Shown: positions 1 to 10,607, numbered from the stretch's first letter. The stretch is DNA of 55,997 nucleotides from Chloroflexi bacterium TSY (GCA_019217005.1 JAHBNG010000100.1:1-55997), one strand, 5' to 3'. Program-made: numbers and translations. The notes: generated from the letters alone by a model not told the origin.

Positions 1-16
1 TGAAAGGAAAGCATTT

Positions 17-1003
17 ATGACAGACCTTAAAGTTGGCGTGATAGGCTGCGGTAGACACGCTCGCAGTCACTTTGAAATGATTGCCGCCGAGCCGCGCATG
101 AGCCTGATTGCCATTGCCGAAATGAATGAAGAGAGGCTGGCTCAAGCCAAAGCGGCCCATCAGCCAGAGTTCGCCTTTCGGGATTACCGCGATATGCTGG
201 ACCAGGCGGAGCTGGATGTGGTCTATGTTGTCACCACGCCGGGTCCTCTGCTGCAAATCGTACTGGACTGTTTGGCGCGCGGCCTGCATACCTCGGTCGA
301 GAAACCACCGGGTATGAACATTGGCGCAACGCGGCAGATGCGCGATGCCGCCCGCAAGAGCAAAGGTAAAGCGATTTTGTCGGTCAACCGGCGCTATAAG
401 CCCGAGATTTTAGCCGTGCGACACCTGCTGCAAGAGCGGGGCAGCGCGGTTCATGTGGCGGCCAACTATCACAAGGGTGTGTCAGGTTTTGCTCGTCCCG
501 AACATCGAGACTCCGCTCCGCCTGCAATTGTGTACGACGCTATTCACCATGTTGATTTGCTGCGCTGGCTGGCTGGTCGCAGCCTGACCGAGGCCGCCAC
601 AGTCAGCGAGGTCTACGCCCAATCCTGGCATGGTGCGCGCGAGGGGACGCCGCGCTACAACGCCATCATCGGCTTTGACAATGGCTGCCGCGGCACGATG
701 ATGAGCCAGTACGGGGTGGGCTACCGCATCCAAACCGCCGAAGTCCATGCCGAGGATATGTCGGCCTATTTGGACCTGACCCAAACGCCCAAAATTGCGC
801 TCTATCTGGATGGCCAGCCCTACAACGAGCCGCTTGATATCGAGGCGGTGGTCCCTGCACATTTCAACGAAACCCGTCACTTTGCCGATTGCATTTTGAA
901 CGATACCACACCCTGGAGCGATTTGGAGGATGCGATGCAGACGATGGCTTTGTGTGAAGCGATTGAGCAAGGCCATCAAGGCTCATTGGCTAAAGGCATC
1001 TAA
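17..1003 (+). CDS. Gfo/Idh/MocA family oxidoreductase
   Basis: 328-residue NAD(P)-dependent dehydrogenase of the glucose-fructose oxidoreductase/inositol dehydrogenase family. The Rossmann motif VGVIGCGRHARSH is at residues 6-18 and the family EKP motif (VEKPPG) is near residue 95. The second half is the usual alpha/beta substrate domain, with DAIHHVDLLRW as the catalytic-helix motif. Length is normal for the family. The start is preceded by an AAAGGAAA ribosome site. The substrate, a sugar or polyol, cannot be told from sequence. It is the only plus-strand gene in the first 19 kb and faces the convergent sugar-transport cluster. Confidence 0.9.
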   Translation: MTDLKVGVIGCGRHARSHFEMIAAEPRMSLIAIAEMNEERLAQAKAAHQPEFAFRDYRDMLDQAELDVVYVVTTPGPLLQIVLDCLARGLHTSVEKPPGMNIGATRQMRDAARKSKGKAILSVNRRYKPEILAVRHLLQERGSAVHVAANYHKGVSGFARPEHRDSAPPAIVYDAIHHVDLLRWLAGRSLTEAATVSEVYAQSWHGAREGTPRYNAIIGFDNGCRGTMMSQYGVGYRIQTAEVHAEDMSAYLDLTQTPKIALYLDGQPYNEPLDIEAVVPAHFNETRHFADCILNDTTPWSDLEDAMQTMALCEAIEQGHQGSLAKGI

Positions 1004-1107
1004 TGGACCAATTATTTCATGCGACCACAATGGGCTTTGTCGGATGGTAAATGAGCGGAACTTGTGAGTCATCGTCAATCAAGTCGCCGATTTCAAGTCT
1101 TGCCGCC

Positions 1108-1660
1108 CTATCCAGCGATTTCGAAAGTGGTGCTCACGACGATCTGAATGGGCGGCGGATCCTCGCTCAATCGTGGTAGAGGGCCAAGATCTTGCCGCTG
1201 TCCAACACAACCAGTGACGGGTAGCCGATGTGCTGAAAGACGCCCGGGTTGTGCCAGTCGATCCCAAACTTTTGCCCAGTGAAGCGGTTGACGGTCTCCG
1301 TATCGCCTCCGTCAGGGACGCCGCCCTCTCGGATGACAAACTCGTTCTTGATATCCCAGTTTATGCCGTCCTCCGAGATGCAGCCGCGGACACCATAGGA
1401 GGGCTGCCGGTAGCCGTAGATCATCAGCACCTGGCCATCGGGGAGATACTCCAGCTCGGCCGGGAAGCCCCAGATATTCGTCCGCTTGGGCGGCGACCAG
1501 GTATAGCCTTCGTCCTCGGAGACGACTACGGCCATGTTCATGGCATCACCGCTGGGGTTTGAGTGGGTATGCATCACGCACACCAACCGTCCATCCTTGA
1601 GGCGCAACAGGGCAGGCTCTTCATAGTCGACGATGAATGCCGGATCGTATCCTAGCTATG
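1108..1660 (-). pseudogene. Sialidase/BNR-repeat protein remnant
   Basis: C-terminal part of a sialidase-like (BNR/Asp-box) hydrolase. The readable segment has SEDEGYTWSPP and SEDGINWD, both Asp-box-like. It begins immediately after the stop of the upstream permease gene with no start codon, so the N-terminal half is missing. Near 1167 the frame breaks: the reading ...LYHD-stop continues one frame over as SEDPPPIQIVVSTTFEIAG then stop. This is explained by loss of one base that turned a TGG codon into TGA. It was probably the enzyme gene at the end of the sugar-transporter operon. Confidence 0.7.
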
Positions 1661-1663
1661 GCC

Positions 1664-2548
1664 CTAGCCTTTGACGGCCCCTCTGGTGATGCCTTCGACA
1701 AAGTACCTCTGCAGGAAAAGGTAAAGGATGACGATAGGCATACTCAAGATCGTCACGGCTGCCATGGCCGGTGCAAAACCCTGAATTTGGGTATGGCCGC
1801 CGACGACCGGTGCAAAATAGGCAGCCCCCACGGTCAACGTCTTCATACTCTCCTCAAAGGCGATCAGCAGCGGCCAGAGAAAGGCATTCCAGTTGGCGGC
1901 AAAGATCAGGATCGCGGAGGCGACGGCAGCTGACCGTGCTAGCGGCAAGGCAATTCTAGTGAATATCGTGAAACGGCTCGCACCGTCGATGAGGGCTGCA
2001 TCTTCGAGCTCGACGGGCAGGTTCAAAAAGAACTGGCGGAAAATGTAGAGGGTCAGAACGTTGGCGATGCCGGGGGCGATGAGGGCTGGATAGTTGTTGA
2101 TCCAGCCCAGTTTCAAAAAGCCCACAAAGAGCGGGACTAGGGCAATCTGCTCTGGGACCATGATGGTGGCCAGGGTGAGGAAGAACAAGGCATCCCGTCC
2201 GGGAAAGTTTAGGCGTGCCATGCCATAGCCCGCCATGGCGCCAAAGAGGATACCCGTTAAGGTGGTCGTGCCCGCGACGATGATACTGTTTAGCACCCAG
2301 CGCAGGATGGGGTGGTTTTCGATTACAAACCGGTAGTTGTCGAGCGTGAACTCCCGGGGTATCCACTGGATCCCTTCGATCATGACCTGATTGGATGGCT
2401 TTACGGAGGTACCAATCATCCACACAAAGGGCGCGATCCAGGCCACGGCCAGAATCATGCCAAACAGCCAGATGGGGATGGCGGCCAAGGAGAGACGGTG
2501 TCGCTGCCGCAGCCAACGGTCTGTTTGTGTGATCAGACTAAACTCCAT
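1664..2548 (-). CDS. Sugar ABC transporter permease, MalG type
   Basis: 294-residue inner-membrane permease of the carbohydrate uptake (CUT1) type. It has six predicted membrane segments and the cytoplasmic EAA loop ELEDAALIDGASRFTIFTRI near residues 190-210, which contacts the ATPase. Its start overlaps the stop of the MalF-type permease, so the two are translationally coupled. No ATPase gene is near; CUT1 systems often share one encoded elsewhere. The transported sugar is unknown. Confidence 0.9.
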   Translation of the reverse strand: MEFSLITQTDRWLRQRHRLSLAAIPIWLFGMILAVAWIAPFVWMIGTSVKPSNQVMIEGIQWIPREFTLDNYRFVIENHPILRWVLNSIIVAGTTTLTGILFGAMAGYGMARLNFPGRDALFFLTLATIMVPEQIALVPLFVGFLKLGWINNYPALIAPGIANVLTLYIFRQFFLNLPVELEDAALIDGASRFTIFTRIALPLARSAAVASAILIFAANWNAFLWPLLIAFEESMKTLTVGAAYFAPVVGGHTQIQGFAPAMAAVTILSMPIVILYLFLQRYFVEGITRGAVKG

Positions 2549-3477
2549 CAGTCCACCTCCCTGATCAACCGTCGATTCACGACTGTGACAACTAAGGTCA
2601 CGGCCAGCACCAGGACGGCCACTGCCGCCGCGTAGCCGAACCGAGAGTCCTGCAGACCGCGCTGGTAGAGATAGTGGATGGCCGAGGTGGAAGAACCGGC
2701 CGGTCCGCCAGAGGTCATGACCACTATCTGGCTAAAGATGCGCAAAGAGGCGATAGTCTGCAGAGTAATGACCATACTTATGACCGAGCGCAAATGTGGC
2801 AGAACCACATGCCGGATAACCTGCCAACGATTGGCGCCATCGACCGTGGCTGCTTCCTCCAATTCTACCGACACATCCTGCAAGGCGGCCAGGAAGAGGA
2901 TGAAAGAGAAACCGGTATCCCACCATATGGTGGTCAAGCTAACCCCTACCCAGGACCAGTCCGGGCTGGTGAGCCAGGGGACGTTTGGGATGCCGATCAT
3001 GCTCAGATACTGGTTGATTAGCCCGAACTGCGTGTCCAGCATCCAGACCCAGACCAAGCCAATCACCGTAGGGGCGCAGACAAAGGGAGTAAAGAACGCT
3101 ATGCGCGCAAAGTTGTGCCCGGGCCATCGCCGATGAACGAAAACGGCAAAACTGAAGGCAACGACGGTGACGCCAGGCACGATGACCAGGACATAGCGAA
3201 AGGTGTTCAGAAAGGCTTGGCGCGCAAATCTATCGTCGAGAATCTCCTCGAAGTTGGCCAGTCCTACCCATTCGATGTCCCCCACGATCTCCCACTTGGT
3301 GAAAGCCAAGTACAGGCCAAAAGCCAACGCGCCTATCTTGAGCAGTAGGAATACAATGGCAAATGGTGCCACAAACAAGTAGCCTGACCAGTTGATCCTT
3401 TGACTGCGCCAGGTGGCACGGCGGAATCGGGTCAGCAGATTGCCAGAGATCTTTTCCGTCTGCAGCGCTACTGCCAT
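2548..3477 (-). CDS. Sugar ABC transporter permease, MalF type
   Basis: 309-residue permease partner of the MalG-type protein. It has an N-terminal cytoplasmic stretch, six membrane segments and the EAA loop ELEEAATVDGANRWQVIRHV near residue 230. It lies 65 bp after the binding-protein gene and overlaps the next permease, so the order binding protein-MalF-MalG is the standard CUT1 operon. Membrane location and sugar import are established for the family. The specificity is not visible. Confidence 0.9.
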   Translation of the reverse strand: MAVALQTEKISGNLLTRFRRATWRSQRINWSGYLFVAPFAIVFLLLKIGALAFGLYLAFTKWEIVGDIEWVGLANFEEILDDRFARQAFLNTFRYVLVIVPGVTVVAFSFAVFVHRRWPGHNFARIAFFTPFVCAPTVIGLVWVWMLDTQFGLINQYLSMIGIPNVPWLTSPDWSWVGVSLTTIWWDTGFSFILFLAALQDVSVELEEAATVDGANRWQVIRHVVLPHLRSVISMVITLQTIASLRIFSQIVVMTSGGPAGSSTSAIHYLYQRGLQDSRFGYAAAVAVLVLAVTLVVTVVNRRLIREVD

Positions 3478-3542
3478 AGCCTTGCCCTTTCATCATGGGA
3501 GGGGAAGGGGCACTTCCCCTTCCCCTCCCAACTGTGCTCACC

Positions 3543-4900
3543 CTATTGAGCGTCTAGGTCTTCTTGCCACTCCTCGCAAAGTATGTCCATGGCTTCCTCA
3601 GGCGTCATCTGACCGTACCACACACCGTCCAAGGTCGTGGCCAGGATGTTGTCGCCGGAGTAGATGACAAAGTCGGAGACACCTTCGGTGAGGCCATAGC
3701 CCATAGGGGTGGTGGCCATCTCCATCGCCTTTTCATCCACGAACGCGCCGCGCTTCTCCCAGGGCAGCCCGGTGGTCGAGTACTCCTCCGTGGCTATGAT
3801 CGACTTGCGCGGTGAGCCGCCACGGCCGATGGTGACCCACTTCATGCTGTTGTCAGACAGCCATTTGATGGCCTCCATGGTGTGCGCATAGCGGCTTTCG
3901 TCTTCCTGCGCGTATATCTCCAACGAACCGACCTCGAGGTAGGTGGTCTGTTCGTCGCCGATTTTGGGCACATGGATGGTCTGGAAGTTCAGGCCCTGGT
4001 CGTGATAGCCTATGACCGTCCAGGGGCCGGTCATGAACATTGAGCCCTGCCCCACGCCAAATGCCTTGTAGCGGTCGGTGACCTCCAACGTCGAGACGTT
4101 GTGCGTGTTGTAGGCGTCCAGGATCCAGTTCATGGCCTTGATGCCGGCCTCGGGGTTGATGCAGGCCGTCGTCAAGTCATCGCTTGCCCGCTGGAATCCC
4201 ATCTGCGCTGACACGACGCCCCAGGTGACCGTGTTCTGGATGGCCGGCCCCAGCAGCAGGCCGGACCTCGTGACCGTATCGCCCTCGCGGACGGTCATCG
4301 CCTTGGCCCACTCGATCAGCTCCTCCCCGTCTGGGGCGGATTGTTGATGTCCAGGCCCGCCTCCTCCGCGTGGTCGACGTTGATCTCAAAGGCCATGGTC
4401 ATCACGTCCAACGGGATCTCGTAGAGCTGGTTGCCAAAGGCCGCATAGCGACCATTGTTCAGGATCGGCTCGACGAAATCGTCCAGATCCAGACCTACCA
4501 GCTCGGCCAGGTCATCCAGGGGGACGACGAGGCCGTCTTCAACCCACTCTGCGTGCAGCCCGCCCCCGGGGTAGACCCAACCAAAGTCGGGCCCTTGGCC
4601 TGCCGCCACAGCGGCCTTGACCTTGGTGTCCCACTCTTCACTGGGGAAGGACTCAAACTTGATCTGGATGTCGTCGTGAGCGGCATTAAAGTCGTTGATC
4701 AGCTCCTCCCAGACTGGCGCATCCGACGCCCCGAGCCAGCTCCAGTGGACTATCTCGATCGGCCCCTCAGCGGCAGGTGCCTCCTGCGCCTCTGTAGCTT
4801 CCGGCCCTGGTGTTGTAACACAGGCAGCTAGGGCTACAACTGTTGTTACAATGAACAGCACTCTCCAGAAATCACGCGACGACAGCTTCTTTTCAGACAT
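3543..4900 (-). pseudogene. Sugar ABC transporter substrate-binding protein, frameshifted
   Basis: Extracellular solute-binding protein (family 1) lipoprotein. The N-terminal piece (4316-4900) starts MSEKKLSSRDF and has a lipobox VALAAC near residue 27. The C-terminal piece (3543-4298) ends in a typical EEAMDILCEEWQ. The two are joined by a one-base shift at a G run near 4327: ACGGGGAGGAG reads TGRS then stop, whereas one extra G gives TGEELIEWAKAMTVREG. Because everything else is intact, this may be a homopolymer sequencing error and not real decay. It is first in the CUT1 operon. Confidence 0.85.
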
Positions 4901-5062
4901 TGGTGCTCCTCCTTTTTAATCCTCAGTTAGGTTGAAATAATTGGACTTTACCAGAAAAGCTTGATTTTTATTCGATCAACACCCCTTTCATGAAAAGTTG
5001 CAGGGCTGCAGGGTTACAACGTGGCAGGGTAACAGAGACCTTGCCGCTTTGCCACCGTGCCA

Positions 5063-5230
5063 CTATGCGATATCAGACAACTTTCTCAAAATATGGAAAC
5101 GAACGGCTTCCGCACATTCATCCGGATCTCGCCTGCGGAGAACGTCCAGCAGCTCTTCATGATGGATAATCCAGGCCGTCAATACCTGCCCAACCAAAGG
5201 ATAGAGCTTGATACTCGAAGGGCCAAATCA
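5063..5230 (-). pseudogene. GntR-type regulator FCD-domain remnant 1
   Basis: A short minus-strand reading ends IIHHEELLDVLRRRDPDECA...FHILRKLSDIA then stop. It matches the last helices of the FCD ligand-binding domain of FadR-subfamily GntR regulators (the H-x3-L-x3-R-x2-D pattern). An in-frame stop lies about 55 codons upstream and no DNA-binding domain is present. It is probably the relic of the regulator of the neighbouring transport operon. Confidence 0.5.
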
Positions 5231-5303
5231 AATTGGACAACCCAGTAACCTGGCACGTTCGGGTCAAACTACGATTCCGAGCCGCATCAATCAGCAATCT
5301 ATG

Positions 5304-5400
5304 TCACTCGACATCGAACTCGATGGCCGCAACCGGGTCGTTTCTGGCCAATGCCTGGCGGATACCGTCCAGCAAGTCTTGATATTGGGTAAAGACTCAA
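5304..5400 (-). pseudogene. GntR-type regulator FCD-domain remnant 2
   Basis: A second fragment, TQYQDLLDGIRQALARNDPV then AAIEFDVE and stop, looks like the same final FCD helix region as the remnant just downstream on this strand. Only about 30 residues are recognisable, so the call rests on pattern alone. The rest of the 600-bp gap between the binding-protein gene and the isomerase gene shows no gene. Confidence 0.35.
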
Positions 5401-5509
5401 CTATGTAATGTATACAAGATACCACAAAACTATTTAAGGGCAAATTAGTGGTGCGATGATCTAAATTGACCAGGAAGTGGGTACTACAGCCAAGCTATTG
5501 ATCTCCCTT

Positions 5510-6436
5510 TCAATCATCCGTTTCAGCCAGAATCGTGTCCAGATACGCCTTGGCTTGCCGTACGTACCGTTCAGGCTCACGGCAATTCTCCCCTAACTCG
5601 ATCGAGATAAAACCGTCGAAACCGATTTGCTGCAAGCTTTTAATGATGGCTGGCCAGTCGAGTATGCCTGATCCAACGGGGACGCTGTAGTTCAACGCAC
5701 CGTCCGTGTCTCGGGCATGAACGTGGAAGAGTTTCTGGCCCAATTTGTGAATCGAGATGGGCGGGTATTCGCGGTGGATTGCCGCTTGCATGGCCATGTC
5801 GAGATTGACCCCAAGCTGGGGCGCGGGCATCTGGTCGAACAGTCGCAGAAAGCTGTCTGTATTGCTCAAAATCGTCAAGGGGTGTCCTTCCAAGGCCAGG
5901 CGAACCTCGGCTTCAGCAGCAATCGAGACACAGGCCTCTAACGACCGAACATAGTTGTCCCAGATGGTTGACCAGACAAAAGACTCAGGTAAATCTAAAC
6001 GCCAGGTCGGTCCAGCGGTACTCAACGCACCATTGACGGCAGGATGAATATACAGAGGTAAGTATTGATGGGGTGCGACAAGCCCCTCAGGCCAGGCCGG
6101 TACAAAGCTGACTAGGTCAGCCCCCAAATCACGCGCCACCGTTGCACCCAAAGCAAAAGCATCCAGCGCGCTCTGTTGATTCTCCGGCTCAAATTGGGCC
6201 AAGGCTTGGAGCGGATATGAACCAATCGCAAAGCGGGAGAGAAGCAAACCCTGTGATTCGTAGTTGTTGCGCAAGTGACGCACGCGCGCTGGGGTGTAAT
6301 AGTCACGCAACTCCTCTGTGGATAACACGATCAGCTCAAAACCATCAAAACCCATCTCGGCAATCTGAGCGATGGCCTCATCAGGTGGTGATGGGAATTC
6401 GGTGAAGAAATTCCAGGTGCAACAGCCGAGCTTCAT
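5510..6436 (-). CDS. Sugar phosphate isomerase/epimerase (TIM barrel)
   Basis: 308-residue protein of the xylose-isomerase-like TIM-barrel superfamily (AP endonuclease 2 fold). MKLGCCTWNFF opens the barrel. FDGFELIV, LALEGHPL, LGVNLDMAMQ, FHVHARDTDG and FDGFISIELGE carry the acidic and histidine residues that usually bind the divalent metal. It lies 96 bp after the DppC-type permease on the same strand and may be the last gene of that operon. The substrate is unknown; related genes act on keto-sugars or inositols. Confidence 0.8.
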   Translation of the reverse strand: MKLGCCTWNFFTEFPSPPDEAIAQIAEMGFDGFELIVLSTEELRDYYTPARVRHLRNNYESQGLLLSRFAIGSYPLQALAQFEPENQQSALDAFALGATVARDLGADLVSFVPAWPEGLVAPHQYLPLYIHPAVNGALSTAGPTWRLDLPESFVWSTIWDNYVRSLEACVSIAAEAEVRLALEGHPLTILSNTDSFLRLFDQMPAPQLGVNLDMAMQAAIHREYPPISIHKLGQKLFHVHARDTDGALNYSVPVGSGILDWPAIIKSLQQIGFDGFISIELGENCREPERYVRQAKAYLDTILAETDD

Positions 6437-6532
6437 AGAAAATACTCCTTAATGCTTATCCGAAAAGTTCTGTGACGACGTATTCTCGCTCGAGTAATTG
6501 CCTGGACTCACAACCACTTTTCGGATAGATTC

Positions 6533-7717
6533 TTATTGGAGGTAGCTACGTTCACGCGGGTCGAGTGCATCCCGCAAACCGTCTCCCACGAAGTTATAAA
6601 CCAACACCGTCAGAATCACGAATAGTGCCGGGATGACGAACCAGGGTGTATACCGTAACGCCCGTACATTCTGAGCTTCCTCGAGCAGCACCCCCCAGCT
6701 TGTAAGCGGTGGCCGAATGCCCAGCCCCAAGAAGGAGAGGGAGGTCTCGGCCAGAATGATCCAGGGAATAGTCAAAGTGGCAATGACCACCACGTGATTC
6801 AGGACGTTTGGGATAAGATGCTGAAACACAATGCGGACATTGCCAGCACCAATTGCCCGAGCGGCTTCGACGAACTCTTGTGAACGCAAGGCCAGCACCT
6901 TACCCCGTACCTGCCGAGCGAGACTGCCCCAGCTCAACAGCCCCAACAGCGTCGTGATTGCAAAATAGACCCGGATCGAACTCCAATCTGGCGGCATCGC
7001 CGCGGTCAAAGCCATCCATAGTGGAATGGCCGGAAACGACATCATAACCTCGATGAAGCGCTGGATGATCGTATCAGTCCAACCACCCAGATAGCCGGAC
7101 ACGGTACCCAAGATCGTTCCCAACGTCATACTGATAGTCACGCCTAGCACGCCCACGGTGAGAGATACCCGGCCTCCGTAAATAATACGCGACAAAATAT
7201 CGCGGCCCAGCCGGTCGCCCCCGAAAAGGTAGGCAAAACCATCTGGCGTGCCAAAGAAGTGTCGGTCTGATTCAATGAACCCCCAAAGCTTATAGGGTTC
7301 CCCACGCACAAAGAAGTGGAGCGGGAGCCGTGTGGTTGGGTCAACGGTATAGATCCGGCGCACGGTTTGCTGGTCCAACTCGCTTGTCCAGCCGTAGACA
7401 AAGGGCCGTAGGTGAAAGTTTCCTTCGGAGTCGATGAAGCGCGGCATTTGCGGTGGCGCGGCGATGTTCACATCCGAATAGGTGGTCAGGCCATACGGCG
7501 CAAAGAATTCGGCAAACAGCACGCAGACGATGTATAGCGCTAACAACAGCCATAGGGAAAGCATTGCCAGGCGATGCTTGCGAAAGCTTCTTTGGAACAG
7601 ATGCCAGGGTGAGAGTTTAGGAATGGCCTGCTCTCCGGCAGGTTGAGCTTCTGGGCCGATAGCAGGCCCGGTGCTATCAATCCGGTCATCACGGCTTTTT
7701 AGTTGCTCTTTTTGCAT
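6533..7717 (-). CDS. ABC transporter permease, DppC/OppC type
   Basis: 394-residue inner-membrane permease. The first membrane segment is near residues 50-70. The five-helix BPD domain from about residue 180 has the EAA loop EFVEAARAIGAGNVRIVFQHLIPN. Between them is a roughly 90-residue external insertion (about 85-175), longer than in E. coli DppC. The C-terminus DGLRDALDPRER is typical. With the DppB-type gene and the family-5 binding protein it would form a peptide, opine or glycoside importer, but no ATPase genes lie in the window. Confidence 0.9.
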   Translation of the reverse strand: MQKEQLKSRDDRIDSTGPAIGPEAQPAGEQAIPKLSPWHLFQRSFRKHRLAMLSLWLLLALYIVCVLFAEFFAPYGLTTYSDVNIAAPPQMPRFIDSEGNFHLRPFVYGWTSELDQQTVRRIYTVDPTTRLPLHFFVRGEPYKLWGFIESDRHFFGTPDGFAYLFGGDRLGRDILSRIIYGGRVSLTVGVLGVTISMTLGTILGTVSGYLGGWTDTIIQRFIEVMMSFPAIPLWMALTAAMPPDWSSIRVYFAITTLLGLLSWGSLARQVRGKVLALRSQEFVEAARAIGAGNVRIVFQHLIPNVLNHVVVIATLTIPWIILAETSLSFLGLGIRPPLTSWGVLLEEAQNVRALRYTPWFVIPALFVILTVLVYNFVGDGLRDALDPRERSYLQ

Positions 7718-7895
7718 AGTCCGAATGCCTTACGCCTATCCCTGAGTAGCCGTTTTAAAAGTGTGATCAGTGCCGGTTGAGTAGCCGAAGGCATATCGAA
7801 ACCAAACGGGGCGACCCGCAAACGCTGGTTTCGATACCACTTCGTGACTTAATCGGCGTTTGCTAACCCTTTCGTCAGACTCTTAAAACACCCTC

Positions 7896-8906
7896 TCAAC
7901 CATAACTGATGCGCGGATCGCTCCAGGCCAACAGCAGATCGGCGATGAAGTTACCAAGGACGAGCATGATGGCCATGATCATCAGCAAGGCACCGGCCAG
8001 ATGCATGTCCTGATGACGCAACGCTTCGAGAAAGAGCGGCCCCGTTGTCGGCAAGTTGAGCACGACCGCCACCAAAATTTCCCCGGCAATAATCTCCGGA
8101 ATCTGCAAGCCCGCAATCGTGATCATTGGATTGATCGCGACTTTAAGAGCATGCCGCACAACCACGCTGGCTTGCGTCAGACCACGCGCCCGGGCAGCCA
8201 AGATATAGTCCTGGCCAAGCACCTCTAGTAGACTGCCACGCATAATGCGCATGAGGCCCGCGACCCCAGAAGCACCGATGATCAAAACCGGTAGCCAGAT
8301 GTGCTGGGCCAGATCGACCACTTTGGCAATACTCCAGGGCGCGTCCTGAAATTCTCGTGAAAAAAGACCCGTCACTGAGCCTGTGTTGAAATAAAAAACT
8401 GCGACCACTAAGGCAATGAGCGCCAGCAGAAAGTTTGGTGTCGCCAGGCCAAAAAAGGCCAACGTTGTCAATATATGATCGGAGACCGAATATTTTTTAA
8501 GCGCGGAATATGTCCCCAAAATGAGGGCCATTATCCACGAGGAGGCGAGGATTGAAACGCCCAGAATGAGGGTAAGGTTCAGACGTTGGCCGATCAACTC
8601 ACGCACCGGCCGATCGTGCAGGAATGAGTCCCCCAAGTCACCTTGAACGAAACGGGTGATCCACAGCCAATACTGTTCGGGATAGGATCGATCCAGTCCG
8701 TAGTAACGACGCAGGCGATCGGCCATCTCTTGATTGACGCGGGTACCCCGCTGTTCCAGGAGGTCGATGTGCCGTTCCAAAAAGTCGCCTGGGGGCAATT
8801 GGATGGCAATAAATGATACCACCGAAATGACCCAAAGGGTGAAGATCATTTGTAGAACACGCTTAATCAGGTAGGTTCTCATTTGTTGTCTGGGATTCCA
8901 ACTCAC
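7896..8906 (-). CDS. ABC transporter permease, DppB/OppB type
   Basis: 336-residue permease with the characteristic N-terminal helix YLIKRVLQMIFTLWVISVVSF. A large external domain contains RRYYGLDRSYPEQYWLW, and the EAA loop is YILAARARGLTQASVVVRHAL. The ATG at residue 9 (MRTYLIKR, position 8882) is an equally good start. It precedes the DppC-type permease by about 180 bp. The IS701-like element inserted just upstream separates it from the promoter-proximal genes, so present expression is uncertain. Confidence 0.9.
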   Translation of the reverse strand: MSWNPRQQMRTYLIKRVLQMIFTLWVISVVSFIAIQLPPGDFLERHIDLLEQRGTRVNQEMADRLRRYYGLDRSYPEQYWLWITRFVQGDLGDSFLHDRPVRELIGQRLNLTLILGVSILASSWIMALILGTYSALKKYSVSDHILTTLAFFGLATPNFLLALIALVVAVFYFNTGSVTGLFSREFQDAPWSIAKVVDLAQHIWLPVLIIGASGVAGLMRIMRGSLLEVLGQDYILAARARGLTQASVVVRHALKVAINPMITIAGLQIPEIIAGEILVAVVLNLPTTGPLFLEALRHQDMHLAGALLMIMAIMLVLGNFIADLLLAWSDPRISYG

Positions 8907-8992
8907 TCACTCTGTTACCACCACCCCTTTGCTCGAGGTGAGCCCCATCCTTTGTACATCACCCGTGTAAAAATAAAACTGCTATATAGCCT

Positions 8993-10607
8993 TAATACTA
9001 CTGTGCATCAAGTAAAGGCTCGATAATGTTCGATTTTTGCACAAGATAATGCGAGCGTTTAGCGGAAGCAAGACGACGTTGCTTGTAGCGAAGGCGCTCG
9101 ATAGTCTCAGCGAGTGTCAAGACAGGTTTAGGCAGAACGGCATGGAGAAGTTCAACAACCTGTGGCAAAGTGAGAGCGGGGGCATCATATTTGAGGAAAA
9201 ACTGAGAACGAGCCAAGAAACCAAAGGCCAAAATGACTAAGGTCATATGATGATGCCAACCGAGCCAACTGCGAGTTTCATATTCGTTGAGTCCGAGAAA
9301 CTGCTTGGCTTGTTCAAAAATGGTTTCAATGGGCCAACGCAAAGCAGAAACAGTGGCGAAGTCATCCAAGGAAGTCTCAAGGGGTGCATTGGAGAGAAAG
9401 TATTGCAGAGAGCAATCGGGATTGCGGCGGACGATGAGCCAGAGAGCAGAACCGGGGAGCCCATTGCGGACAGAGACAATGCGGCGACAAGCAATGGAAG
9501 CAACGATGAAGCCCTTGGAGCCCTCTTTGAGAACATGCTGTTGCCACTCATGCTCCTGGAAGGTGTCAGCGAGTTGAGCAACGGTGAGAGGCGTAGGTTC
9601 ACCAGGCCGGACGCGGAGCTTGAGCTTTGCGCCCGCGTCCAGATGATGCGGGCAGATAGGTCTGGGGCTGGAGGTCCAGACACGAGTCTCTTTGGGCACT
9701 TCAGCAAAGTAGCTGTAAGCGGTTTGGCCATCAATGCAGTCAAGCAGATGAGTATCTTTGCCAAAGGCTTCATCCATAGTGATCCAGCGGATGGGCAACG
9801 CACCCAGGGCGTGCGTCTGCTCAATCATGGACCAAGCCAATTCATTTTGTTTGGAAGGTCAGGTCAGTGGGAAGACCGGTTTTGTACCGCTTCTCTGCAT
9901 ACTCATCACTAAACCATTCTTGGGGGATATACAACCGACAGTTCAGTAAGGTATAGCCATGAGAGCTATTATATCCCAGGAAGACTCCGGCTTGACAGTT
10001 GGCGATCTTGCCCAGTTCGCCACACCGCTGCCGCTTGACGCCCACTGACTCTTCTCCTTGCTTGGGAATGTCGCTCCCATCCAGGAGTAAGACGCCATTT
10101 GCGTCTCCCAACAACTCACCTGTCTGTCGAGTATGTTCCGCCAGCATCGCTTCACCGCTCCAGCGGCTCTGACCCACAAAGCTTTGCAGGGGGGCGTACA
10201 CCCGATTCTCCTACTGTCGCCAGCGCGATGTTCTCGGCCGATTTGCGTTTGATTTCGGGGTCTAACAAGCCTCGCATGTAGTGGTACGCATGCTCTCTCT
10301 GAGCCACATGGCTGAAGTATGGACTATATATGGCATGATACTCCTGGAGTTGGTCGGCCAGTGCCGCCAGTTGCTCTTCTGTCAGTTCCAGCAGCGGCGG
10401 GCTTTCCAGTTGGCTGTAGTCATATTGATTGACTGCTTGAGCAAGTTTCATCTTGATTTCCTTTCATCGAAGACTGCTTCATTTTATTGGCTCTTCAGTC
10501 TATCTCATTTTTCCTTTGCATTCTGTTTGCGTTTTGTTAGCAATATGCCCAGAAATATAACGAATTTCCTTTGTGTTTCACAATATATTGCTGCACAGTA
10601 GTATTAA
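8993..10607. mobile_element. IS701-like insertion sequence
   Basis: Bounded by a perfect 17-bp inverted repeat, CTTAATACTACTGTGCA at 8991-9007 and its complement at 10592-10608. A GCC triplet just outside both ends may be a short target duplication. It carries one minus-strand transposase in three frames. It sits between the DppB-type gene and the methyltransferase gene and probably split one transport operon. Confidence 0.85.
8998..10451 (-). pseudogene. IS701-family transposase, frameshifted
   Basis: DDE transposase readable in three pieces: 10152-10451 (N-terminal MKLAQAVNQY), 9842-10201 (SFVGQSRWSGEAM, LLLDGSDIPKQGEESVGV, CGELGKIANCQAG) and 8998-9840 (WITMDEAFGKD, LRWPIETIFEQAKQFLGL). 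The pieces are collinear and together give a full-length IS701-type protein of about 450 residues. The breaks are near 10200, in a C run, and near 9841, where K-stop should read K-W/E-LAWSMIEQ. As written it is not translatable. Confidence 0.85.

Noticed and set aside
9247..9912. 221-residue plus-strand ORF
   Set aside because: It is the antisense shadow of the IS701-type transposase, whose motifs are clear on the minus strand.
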